The position numbers and the translations under genes are program-made. Under the pieces are notes generated by a model. The model was not told the origin of the DNA. It searched no databases and worked only from the letters and a program-made list of their open reading frames with translations. From Ahaetulla prasina (taxonomy: Eukaryota; Chordata; Lepidosauria; Squamata; Colubridae), in contig NC_080542.1 of NCBI RefSeq assembly GCF_028640845.1, positions 132,125,080 to 132,189,079 on the forward strand: a DNA stretch of 64,000 nucleotides, written 5' to 3'. Shown here piece after piece: positions 44,832-54,712 of the stretch; the stretch's first letter is position 1, and the number at the start of each line of letters is the position of its first letter.

Positions 44832-45288
44832 TTTTTCAGAGTATAAAATGCACCGGAGTATAAGACAAACTTTAGTTTTGGGGGAGGAAAATAAGGAAAA
44901 AGCTGATTGGCAGGTGGATTGGCCTCCTGGAATACCCCCAATCAGCTGTTCCCAGAAGTGAATTTTAGCAACAGGTTCCTTGGTTGTGAGCTCTGTGCCT
45001 TGCTTTTTTCTGCTTTTTTTTTCTGCCTCTGAAACTTCTGAAACTCTGTTTCAGAAAAAACTTTTTTCTGCCTCTGAAAGCCTCCAAAACAGCTTCACAA
45101 AAAAAGCCTCTGAAGCGCTGTTTAGGGGCTTCTTTTCTGAAGCTTTGTTTCTGAAGCTTTTTTCAGCCTCTAAAACCTCCATTTGAGAAGCTGGGAGAGG
45201 CTATATTCAGAGTATAAGATGCACCCAGATTTTCACCCTCTTTTTTGGGGGGGGAAAAGGTGCATCTCATACTCTGAAAAATACGGTA
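44832..45288 (+). mobile_element. MITE family D, complete copy
   Basis: The ends are inverted: atttttcagagtataaaatg with caccgg at the left, and ggtgcatctcatactctg with aaaaatacggta at the right. The likely target is TA. The interior is built of CTTCTGAAGC and GCCTCTGAAA motifs in both orientations, giving many small hairpins. The copy at 23540 lies in the opposite orientation. Confidence 0.72.
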
Positions 45289-45291
45289 GTT

Positions 45292-45619
45292 GGGTAACCT
45301 TTAGCATGAATTACAGCCTTACAACATTTTCCCATGGAGTGAACCAAGTCTTTTAATTCTGCAGCTGTTATAATGTGAGACCAAGATTGAATGATTGCTT
45401 TTATTAACTGGGTTTTATTGCTGGGTCACTTCTGACTAACAAGTTTCTGGCTCCATAGATTTTCAATTGGGTTAAGGTCTGGGTTATTCCCAGGCCATTC
45501 CAGCAGTGGAATATGATTATCTTGAAATTAAAAAAAAAAAAAAAAGTGGTGTTATTAGCCATCAAATCTCAAAAATACACTTTCCCCAAAAGGTTTCTAC
45601 AATTTTGGCCACTACTGTA
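45292..45619 (-). pseudogene. Tc1/mariner transposase C-terminus with one terminal repeat
   Basis: Minus-strand codons [20 protein letters not shown] carry the third catalytic acidic residue of the DDE triad (Glu in NPIENLW) of Tc1-type transposases. Down to 45292 they continue as SHIITAAELKDLVHSMG and AVIHAKGYPT. At the right, 45540-45619 is a terminal repeat (tacagtagtggccaaaattg reversed, cctttt). The middle of the gene is deleted, so it is a non-autonomous remnant. It abuts MITE D directly. Confidence 0.85.
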
Positions 45620-46117
45620 CAGTTAAAACAGTTAACCCTGGGAGGTATAACTTTCTTGTGAACAAATGAGAATGTGAAACGTGTTCCACCATAGAAAAGA
45701 TACCCCATGGTAAACAAGCTTTAGAGGTGAAATGAGGGAAGGAAACAGATGTGGAATGATAAGAAACTTATTTTGTTTGGACAATATCGGTGTTTTGCCT
45801 ATTGGGGGAGGAAAAACTAATTGTTTGATAGAGGATCTATCTGATCATTTTCTTCTTATACTCCACTGTGAATGAGCAAAACAAAATTTTTGCACCCTGG
45901 GAAGAAAATGATATTTTCTCCAACGGAATAAAGCCATGCCCTTGTTCCTCTTTGCTCCAGAGGTTCCATCAGATATTTGGTACATATTACTGCAGAGCAA
46001 GATATATATTTATTAGATATATCAGATAGATATTCATATAAAAATAAATAAATAAAGCCAGGCTCGAATAGCTGGAATGCAGACCACTCCTGGCCAGAAG
46101 TTCCAGTGTCATTAATT
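45620..46117. other. No feature recognised
   Basis: Ordinary AT-rich sequence up to the hAT target duplication. Confidence 0.5.
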
Positions 46118-46125
46118 CTCTACCC

Positions 46126-46711
46126 CAGGAGTGAAATCCAGCAGGTTCTGACAGGTTCTGGAGAACCGATAGCAGAAATTTGGAGTGGTTTGGAGAACTG
46201 GCAAATACCACCTCTGGCTGGCTCCAGAGCGGGGTGGGAATTTAAGATTTTGCAATATCCTTCCCCTGGAGTGGGGTGGGAATGGGGATTTTGCAATATC
46301 CTTCCTCCAGGAGTGGGGAAGGAATGGAGATTGTGCAGTATCCTTCCCCTGGAGTAAGGTGGGAATGGAGATTTTGCAGTATCCTTCCCCTGAATGCCCA
46401 CCAAGCCACACCCACAGAATCAGTAGTAAAAAGGGCGATGTGCTCAGGCTGTAAGAAGCCTGTTATTAAACACAGCTGCTTGCAATTACTGCAGGCTCGA
46501 GTCCCACGAGGCCCAAGGTTGACTCAGCCTTCCATCCTTTATAAGGTAGGTAAAATGAGGACCCAGATTGTTGGGGGGGCAATAAGTTGACTTTGTATAT
46601 AAATATACAAATAGGATGAGACTATTGCTTTATACAGCATAAGCCGCCCTGAGTCTTCGGAGAAGGGCGGGATATATATGTAAATTTTAAAAAAAATGGA
46701 TTTCACCACTG
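46126..46711 (+). mobile_element. hAT MITE with perfect 8-bp target duplication, carrying a SINE
   Basis: Termini CAGGAGTGAAATCCAGC and the complement of CAGTGGTGAAATCC. The duplication ctctaccc is at 46118-46125 and 46712-46719. Four internal units of about 40-60 bp on ttgcaatatccttcccctgg repeat in tandem (46243-46392). Without the SINE the MITE is about 320 bp, as at 38317. Confidence 0.93.
46430..46695 (+). mobile_element. tRNA-derived SINE family 1 inside the hAT MITE
   Basis: Box A-like gtgctcaggctgtaag, box B-like aggctcgagtcccac, the shared body and the tail gccctgagtcttcggagaag with ggcgggatatata and an A-run. It inserted in the A-rich end of the MITE. Confidence 0.92.
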
Positions 46712-46719
46712 CTCTACCC

Positions 46720-47867
46720 CATTACATCAGCCCCATGCCCAAAGTAATGATAGGACAAGCTAGGAAGGCTGTATAGTGATGGTGAGATAAGAGAAAACTT
46801 TATCTGTATTCTCCTCTTCCTCTTCTCTCACCTCCTTCTCCATCATCTTCAAAATGAAGGAAACTCTGGTGTCATCAAAAGAAAATTTCAAACTCCCTGA
46901 AATGATAGAAAAACAGAAATCTCCTTCTCTGAACACCTGAGATTTGGGCACATTCAGAAGCATTTGGGGGGAGGTGCGAACCAAGACCAAATACAGTTTG
47001 ATAAAAGACTGATAATGACTTTCATTCTGACAAAATCAAGTTCTTATGATGCCACTGGATATAGCATGAATTCAAACTACTGGAAATAAGAATCCCTCCT
47101 TTCCCATCAGGAATATCCATCATAACCTCAAATAATGAAGCAAGTTCAAAAATACCTTTAAGACAAAATTTAAACACATTCTCATGTCACTTAAAATAAA
47201 GTAGTAAAACAGAAGTCACATTTCACCTGGGAAAATATCCTTCAAGACATTTAAGGTTGATTTTTCTGTAGTTTTTCCTGTTACCCACTGTCCAAGTATT
47301 ACTGATACCCCGGCATTTTGGCAGGAAAAAAAATCTTCACAGGGAATATTTGTTAACTGTTCTGATTGGGTGGATTCTAACTTCAAACATCCTCACTACA
47401 AATTCTTTTGGGAGTCTGAAGAAGTAAGAGAAATAAGATGTCTTTTTAATCTGTGGTTAACTAAAAGTGGATGTGTGATTTAGTCATATAAACTATCTTT
47501 ATAAATGAGTTGTGGTGCTTAAAAATTTAGTCTATATGCTTATTAAGTTAGTATGTACTATTAAAATATTCTTTAAAATGTAGAACACTGATGAAAGCTA
47601 TCCTTTCAAATATTTACATGTCATTAAAATTAAGTGTGCTAAAATATCCTCTGCGTATTTCACAGGTCTTACCTTTCCATTGTAAAGTGAGGCAACTAAT
47701 TTTAGGCACCAGATGCTGGATCTCATGAAGAAGCAGCAAATTAACATTAATTGTTAACATTTTACTGCTAATGTTAATTTATTGCTAGGACAAGCGATAG
47801 ATATAACAGTGACTTAAGTAGAATGGGCAGAGTTCAAATTGGTTTATATTAGTACCACTTTATAAAG
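46720..47867. other. No feature recognised
   Basis: More than 1 kb of AT-rich DNA. The minus-strand 76-residue frame at 46760 is acidic but has no recognisable domain. Confidence 0.45.
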
Positions 47868-48194
47868 TCTGGGAATACTGAATCCAATTTTGGTCACCAC
47901 AATATTTTAAAAAAAATGTTGTTCAGACCCTAGAAAGAGTGCAGAGAAGGGCAACCATGATGATTGGGGGCTGGACGCTAAATCTTACAAACAACAGTTG
48001 GATATATTGGATATATTTAGTCTAATGAGAAGAAGGACTAGAGGTAACATGATAGCAGTGTTCCAATATTTGAAGGGCTACCACAAAGAAGAGGAGGTTA
48101 ACTTATTTTCCAAAGTACCTGAAGACAAGAGAAGAAGCAATAGATGCATAGATAATCAAGGAGAGAAGCAACCTAGAATTAAAGAGAAATTTCG
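47868..48194 (+). mobile_element. CR1 LINE, left part (interrupted)
   Basis: ORF2 tail codons: a broken ..NPILVTTIF, LERVQRRATMMIG, LMRRRTRGNMIAVFQYLKGY and LFSKVPEDKRRSN. It stops at aagagaaattt. The missing right part, starting aaccaatggaacagcttgc, is at 51759. Confidence 0.9.
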
Positions 48195-48995
48195 ACTCAG
48201 TAGTACACGATAAACTTCTCCTAAAACTAACATCGTATGGCATCTCAGGACCCCTTCACAAATGGATATCTGCTTTTCTGTCTAACAGACAACAAGTGGT
48301 CAAAATTGGCAATGCTTTATCAAATCCTGTTCCTGTCAAGAGTGGTGTTCCTCAAGGCAGCGTCCTTGGACCAACACTCTTTATACTATACATTAATGAT
48401 CTTTGTGACCACATCTCAAGTAATTGTGTTCTCTTTGCTGATGATGTCAAACTATTTAATACCACAGACAATACTTCTATCATTCAAAACGACCTTGATC
48501 ATCTAACTGCTTGGTCTAAAAATTGGCAGCTCCAAATTTCATCCAGCAAATGCTCAGTCTTACAATAGGAAAAAAGAACCCAAACACTAAGTACACACTA
48601 GATGGACATTACCTTACTGACGACCCCCATCCCGTTAAAGACCTTGGAGTTTTCATGTCAAATGATCTAAGTGCCAAAGCCCACTGCAACTACATAGCAA
48701 AAAAAGCTCTAAGAGTTGTAAACCTAATCTTGCGTAGCTTCTTTTCCAAAAACACCACACTACTAACCAGAGCATATAAAACATTTGCTAGACCAATTCT
48801 ACAATACAGCTCACCTGTTTGGAACCCTCACCACATCTCTGACATCAATACAATCGAACGTGTCCAGAAATATTTCACAAGAAGAGTTCTCCATTCCTCT
48901 GAAAACAATAAAATACCTTATCCCACCAAACTTGAAATCCTAGGCTTAGAAAGCTTGGAACTCGTCGCCTTCGACAAGATCTCAGTTTAACTCAT
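48195..48995 (+). pseudogene. LINE family B reverse transcriptase, palm to C-terminus
   Basis: Codons read [50 protein letters not shown] and the catalytic FADDVKLF at 48434-48457, then AWSKNWQLQIS up to a stop at 48566. The next frame gives VKDLGVFMSNDLSAKAHC, FARPILQYSSPVWNP and DINTIERVQKYFTRRVL. A third frame takes over at about 48963 (RLRQDLSLTHR) and runs into the array. The catalytic block is intact, but a stop and a frameshift disrupt the gene. It is 5'-truncated, with the insertion point in CR1 at about 48194. Confidence 0.93.
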
Positions 48996-51213
48996 AGAAT
49001 CATCTATTGTAATGTTCTTCCTGTTAAAGACTACTTCAGCTTTAATTGCAATAATACTAGAGCAACTAATAGATTTAAACTTAATGTCAACCGCTTTAAT
49101 CTAGATTGCAGAAAATATGACTTCTGTAACAGAATCATCTATTGTAATGTCCTTCCTGTTAAAGACTACTTCAGCTTTAATTGCAATAATACTAGAGCAA
49201 CTAATAGATTTAAACTTAATGTCAACCACTTTAATCTAGATTGCAGAAAATATGACTTCTGTAACAGAATCATCTATTGTAATGTCCTTCCTGTTAAAGA
49301 CTACTTCAGCTTTAATTGCAATAATACTAGAGCAACTAATAGATTTAAACTTAATGTCAACCGCTTTAATCTAGATTGCAGAAAATATGACTTCTGTAAC
49401 AGAATCATCTATTGTAATGTCCTTCCTGTTAAAGACTACTTCAGCTTTAATTGCAATAATACTAGAGCAACTAATAGATTTAAACTTAATGTCAACCGCT
49501 TTAATCTAGATTGCAGAAAATATGACTTCTGTAACAGAATCATCTATTGTAATGTCCTTCCTGTTAAAGACTACTTCAGCTTTAATTGCAATAATACTAG
49601 AGCAACTAATAGATTTAAACTTAATGTCAACCGCTTTAATCTAGATTGCAGAAAATATGACTTCTGTAACAGAATCATCTATTGTAATGTCCTTCCTGTT
49701 AAAGACTACTTCAGCTTTAATTGCAATAATACTAGAGCAACTAATAGATTTAAACTTAATGTCAACCGCTTTAATCTAGATTGCAGAAAATATGACTTCT
49801 GTAACAGAATCATCTATTGTAATGTCCTTCCTGTTAAAGACTACTTCAGCTTTAATTGCAATAATACTAGAGCAACTAATAGATTTAAACTTAATGTCAA
49901 CCGCTTTAATCTAGATTGCAGAAAATATGACTTCTGTAACAGAATCATCTATTGTAATGTCCTTCCTGTTAAAGACTACTTCAGCTTTAATTGCAATAAT
50001 ACTAGAGCAACTAATAGATTTAAACTTAATGTCAACCGCTTTAATCTAGATTGCAGAAAATATGACTTCTGTAACAGAATCATCTATTGTAATGTCCTTC
50101 CTGTTAAAGACTACTTCAGCTTTAATTGCAATAATACTAGAGCAACTAATAGATTTAAACTTAATGTCAACCGCTTTAATCTAGATTGCAGAAAATATGA
50201 CTTCTGTAACAGAATCATCTATTGTAATGTCCTTCCTGTTAAAGACTACTTCAGCTTTAATTGCAATAATACTAGAGCAACTAATAGATTTAAACTTAAT
50301 GTCAACCGCTTTAATCTAGATTGCAGAAAATATGACTTCTGTAACAGAATCATCTATTGTAATGTCCTTCCTGTTAAAGACTACTTCAGCTTTAATTGCA
50401 ATAATACTAGAGCAACTAATAGATTTAAACTTAATGTCAACCGCTTTAATCTAGATTGCAGAAAATATGACTTCTGTAACAGAATCATCTATTGTAATGT
50501 CCTTCCTGTTAAAGACTACTTCAGCTTTATTGCAATAATACTAGAGCAACTAATAGATTTAAACTTAATGTCAACCGCTTTAATCTAGATTGCAGAAAAT
50601 ATGACTTCTGTAACAGAATCATCTATTGTAATGTCCTTCCTGTTAAAGACTACTTCAGCTTTAATTGCAATAATACTAGAGCAACTAATAGATTTAAACT
50701 TAATGTCAACCGCTTTAATCTAGATTGCAGAAAATATGACTTCTGTAACAGAATCATCTATTGTAATGTCCTTCCTGTTAAAGACTACTTCAGCTTTAAT
50801 TGCAATAATACTAGAGCAACTAATAGATTTAAACTTAATGTCAACCGCTTTAATCTAGATTGCAGAAAATATGACTTCTGTAACAGAATCATCTATTGTA
50901 ATGTCCTTCCTGTTAAAGACTACTTCAGCTTTATTGCAATAATACTAGAGCAACTAATAGATTTAAACTTAATGTCAACCGCTTTAATCTAGATTGCAGA
51001 AAATATGACTTCTGTAACAGAATCATCTATTGTAATGTCCTTCCTGTTAAAGACTACTTCAGCTTTAATTGCAATAATACTAGAGCAACTAATAGATTTA
51101 AACTTAATGTCAACCGCTTTAATCTAGATTGCAGAAAATATGACTTCTGTAACAGAATCATCTATTGTAATGTCCTTCCTGTTAAAGACTACTTCAGCTT
51201 TAATTGCAATAAT
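48996..51213 (+). repeat. 135-bp in-frame tandem array derived from LINE B
   Basis: Units start at 48996 and then every 135 bp to 50481. Two units are 134 bp, so later starts are 50615, 50750, 50885, 51019 and 51154, the last partial. Each unit begins AGAATCATCTATTG and encodes 45 residues (RIIYCNVLPVKDYF ... NLDCRKYDFCN). Internal units look identical. Unit 1 differs by gttctt and unit 2 by accact. The 1-bp deletion (agctttattgc) is in the units at 50481 and 50885. The frame is open from 48936 to about 50590 without an ATG. The array replaces the rest of the LINE, whose 3' UTR is missing. There are no unique spacers, so it is not CRISPR. Confidence 0.97.
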
Positions 51214-51758
51214 CCAAACGAGAAGTGACCAGAGCGTGAGTGACCGTGCATAAGGCATCCTGGTCAAGGAAGGGACACAACTGGCGAACCAAGCGTACTT
51301 GGTAAAAGGCCCTCCTGGAGACGGCCGCCAGGTATTCATCAAAAGACAGCCGTCCATCCAGGAGGACGCCCAAGTTGCGTACCCCCTCCCTTGGGGCCAA
51401 TAACTCGCCCCCAACAGTCAGCCGCGGTTGCAGCTGACCGTACCAGGGTGCCGGCATCCACAGCCACTCCATCTTGGAGGGACTGAGCTTAAGTCTGTTT
51501 CTCCCCATCCAGACCCGTACGGCTTCCAGGCACCGGGAAGGCACTTCAACAGCTTCGTTGGGATGGTCCGGGGTGGAAAAGTACAGCTGAGTATCGTCAG
51601 CGTACAGATGGTAACTCACCCCGAAACCACTGATGACCTCACCCAGCGGCTTCATATAGATGTTGAACAGGAGAGGCGAGAGAATCGACCCCTGAGGCAC
51701 CCCACAAGTAAGGTGCCTTGCGGACGACCTCTGCCCCCCTGTCAACACCGTCTGCGAT
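51203..51758 (-). pseudogene. L2-type LINE reverse transcriptase fragment fused to the array
   Basis: Minus-strand frame 51748 to 51200: GGQRSSARHL, GVPQGSILSPLLFNIYM, catalytic YADDTQLYFS, WLWMPAPW, RNLGVLLDGRLSFDEY, VRQLCPFLDQDALCTVTHAL and RLDYCN. The catalytic motif is intact and the frame is open over 182 codons. The left edge overlaps the last array unit through attgcaataat (11 bp). The right edge meets CR1 at gcgatt/aaccaatgg. Confidence 0.93.
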
Positions 51759-52305
51759 TAACCAATGGAACAGCTTGCTTTCAGAAGTTGTAGGTGCCCC
51801 ATCCTTGTAGGCTTTTAAGAAGAGAGTAGACAACCACTTGTCTGAAATGGTATAGGTCTCCTGCTTGAACAGATGATTGGACTAGATCAGGGGTCAGCAG
51901 CCCACGGCTCTGGAGCCACATGTGGCTCTTTCATCCTTCTGCTGTGATTCCCTTTTGCTAGTCAGCTCCACAATTCATAGGGTTTTCAGTTAGAACAGGT
52001 AGAGGAAAAAGGATGCTGCGCTAGGAGGAGACTCTTTGGTAGGGAAACCAATTTCCAGTCAACAGAGGAAAAAGGACGCCGTGCTAGGAGGAGATTCTAT
52101 GGTGAGGGAACCGGACTTCCAGTCAGCAAAAGAAAAAGAACGCCATGCTAGGAGGAGACTTTGATGAGGGAACAGGACTTCCAGTCAGCTCCAGAATGGA
52201 ACAGAGACTTCCGGTTAGGACCTTCGTGGCTCTTTTGAGTGTTTAAGGTTGCCGACTCCTGGACTAGACCTCCAACTCTATTTTTCTATATTCCTGTTTT
52301 TTAAA
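51759..52305 (+). mobile_element. CR1 LINE, right part with hAT insertion
   Basis: Continues the CR1 copy from 48194: ORF2 end codons (NQWNSLLSEVVGAPSL-like), 3' UTR cctgcttgaacagatgattg, then after the MITE tccaactctatttttctat at 52270. Confidence 0.88.
51888..52261 (+). mobile_element. hAT MITE, 374 bp, 8-bp target duplication
   Basis: Left end CAGGGGTCAGCAGCCC. The right end is the complement of CAGGAGTCGGCAACC. Flanks gactagat (51880-51887) and gactagac (52262-52269). The subterminal ggagccacatgtggctctt is palindromic. Three tandem units of about 70 bp carry gctaggaggaga and ggacttccagtcagc. Confidence 0.92.
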
Positions 52306-52329
52306 TGTTCAAATCCTCAACTCCCAATT

Positions 52330-53218
52330 TGTGTGGTGCGTAGGGGAGTATGAGAGGACATTTTTTAAAATGGAAAATTAATAAAACCCCAAAAATAAAA
52401 CCCCAATTAAAAATTTAAAACAAAGCATAATTATAAAGTGGGCAACATTAAAAATTTAAAATTTAAAATTTAAAATTTAAAATTTAAAATTTAAAACCCC
52501 AATTAAAAATTTAAAATTTAAAACAAAGCATAATTATAAAGTGGGCAACATTAAAAATTTAAAATTTAAAATTTAAAATTTAAAATTTAAAATTTAAAAT
52601 TTAAAATTTAAAACCCCAATTAAAATTAATAAAACCCCAATTAAAAATTTAAAATTTAAAATTTAAAATTTAAAATTTAAAATTTAAAATTTAAAACCCC
52701 AATTAAAAATTTAAAATTTAAAATTTAAAACCCCAATTAAAAATTTAAAATTTAAAATTTAAAATTTAAAATTTAAAATTTAAAACCCCAATTAAAAATT
52801 TAAAATTTAAAATTTAAAATTTAAAACCCCAATTAAAAATTTAAAATTTAAAATTTAAAATTTAAAATTTAAAATTTAAAATTTAAAATTTAAAATTTAA
52901 AACAAAGCATAATTATAAAGTGGGCAACATTAAAAATTTAAAATTTAAAATTTAAAATTTAAAATTTAAAATTTAAAATTTAAAATTTAAAATTTAAAAT
53001 TTAAAATTTAAAATTTAAAATTTAAAATTTAAAATTTAAAATTTAAAATTTAAAATTTAAAATTTAAAACAAAGCATAATTATAAAGTGGGCAACATTAA
53101 AAATTTAAAATTTAAAACCCCAATTAAAAATTTAAAATTTAAAATTTAAAATTTAAAATTTAAAATTTAAAATTTAAAATTTAAAATTTAAAATTTAAAA
53201 CCCCAATTAAAATTAATA
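52330..53218. repeat. (AAAATTT)n minisatellite with longer-period units
   Basis: Runs of the 7-mer are interrupted by two kinds of spacer: aaccccaattaaaaattt (about 9 times) and a longer aacaaagcataattataaag with tgggcaacatt (four times, near 52422, 52523, 52901 and 53068). The array therefore has higher-order structure. It is non-coding and nearly pure A/T. Confidence 0.95.
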
Positions 53219-53221
53219 AAA

Positions 53222-54128
53222 CTGTTAAGCCAGTCCCGCTTGAATAAATAAGTGTGTTTTTAGCTCATGGCAAAAGGTCTGAAGGTCGGGCACTTGACGT
53301 AGGCCAGGGGGAAGTTCGTTCCAGAGCGTAGGAGCTCCAACAGAGAAGACCCTGCCCCGGGGGCTGCCAGCCAACATTGTTTCACAGATGGCACCCTGAG
53401 AAGACCCTCTCTGTGTGAGCGTACGGGTTGGTGGGAGGCATGAGGTAACAGCAGGCGGTCCCGTAAATACCCGGGTCCTAAGCCATGGAGCGCTTTAAAG
53501 GTGGTAACCAAAATCTTAAAGCGCACCCAAAAGACCACAGGAAGCCAGTGCAGACTGCGTAGCAGTGGTGTTACGCGGGAGCAACAAGTGGCTCCCATTA
53601 CTACTCGCGCAGCCTCTGGGTGCACTTCAAGGGCAGCCCCATGTAGAAAGCATTGCAATAATCCAAACGAGAAGTGACCAGAGCGTGAGTGACCGTGCAT
53701 AAGGCATCCTGGTCAAGGAAGGGACACAACTGGCGAACCAAGCGATTGGTAAAGGCCCTCCTGGGGCTGCCAGCCGACATTGTTTCACGGATGGCACCCT
53801 GAGAAGACCCTCTCTGTGTGAGCGTACGGGTCGGTGGGAGGCATGAGGTAACAGCAGGCGGTCCCGTAAGTACCCGGGTCCTAAGCCATGGAGCGCTTTA
53901 AAGGTGGTAACTAGAATCTTAAAGCGCACCCAAAAGACCACAGGAAGCCAGTGCAGATTGCGTAGCAGTGGTGTTACGTGGGAGGAACGAGTGGCTCCCA
54001 TTACTACTCGCGCAGCTGCATTCTGCACTAGCTGCAGCCTCCGGGTGCACTTCAAGGGCAGCCCCATGTAGAGAGCATTGCAATAATCCAAATGAGAAGT
54101 GACCAGAGCGTGAGTGACCGTGCATAGG
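53222..54128 (-). pseudogene. L2-type LINE C-terminus and 3' end with a 403-bp internal duplication
   Basis: Reverse-strand codons LDYCNALYMGLPLKCTRRLQ, LVQNAAARVVMGATR, HWLPVVFWVRFKILVTTFKA, GPGYLRDRLLLPHASH and RSHREGLLRVPS match the C-terminus at 32780-33100. A block beginning gggctgccagcc recurs at 53361 and 53764, a 403-bp tandem duplication with a few mismatches. The true 3' side (aagccagtcccgcttgaat) is at 53225. Confidence 0.92.
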
Positions 54129-54500
54129 GCATCCCGGTACAGTCAGCTGAGTCCGCGGCTGACTGTCGGGAGCGAGTCATTGGCCCCGATGGAGAGGGTG
54201 CGCAATTTGGGCGTTCTCCTGGATGCACGGCTGTCTTTTGAAGATCATTTGACGGCCGTCTCCAGGAGAGCTTTCCACCAGGTTCGCCTGGTGCGCCAGT
54301 TGCGCCCCTTTCTAGACCGGGATGCCTTGTGCACAGTCACTCACGCCCTTGTGACGTCTCGTCTGGACTACTGCAATGCTCTCTACATGGGGCTCCCCTT
54401 GAAGGGCATCCGGAGGCTGCAGTTGGTCCAGAATGCAGCTGCGGGTGATAGAGGGAGCCCCTCGTGGCTCCCGAGTGACACCTATCCTGCGCAGGCTGCA
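54128..54500 (+). pseudogene. L2-type LINE fragment, head-to-head with the previous copy
   Basis: Plus-strand frame: LTVGSESLAPMERVRNLGVL, FEDHLTAVSRRAF, LRPFLDRDALCTVTHAL, LDYCNALYMG. From 54317 to 54437 it is the inverted complement of 54000-54127, forming a potential stem with a loop of about 190 bp. A small deletion breaks the frame at about 54440. Confidence 0.93.
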
Positions 54501-54504
54501 TTTT

Positions 54505-54712
54505 TAATTTGAATTTATATCCCGCCCTTCTCCGAAGACTCAGGGCGGCTTACACTATGTCAAGCAATAGTCTTCATCCATTTGTATATTATATACAAAG
54601 TCAACTTATTGCCCCCCCAACAATCTGGGTCCTCATTTTACCTACCTTATAAAGGGTGGAAGGCTGAGTCAACCTTGGGCCGGGCTCGAACCTGCAGTAA
54701 TTGCAGGGTTTC
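54505..54712 (-). mobile_element. tRNA-derived SINE family 1, head-truncated
   Basis: Starts at aatttatatcccgcccttct and runs back to ctcgaacctgcagtaattgc (box B region). Box A is missing. Confidence 0.88.

Noticed and set aside
48996..51213. CRISPR-like regular repeat
   Set aside because: Units are contiguous with no unique spacers, the unit is 135 bp of LINE coding sequence, and the DNA is vertebrate.
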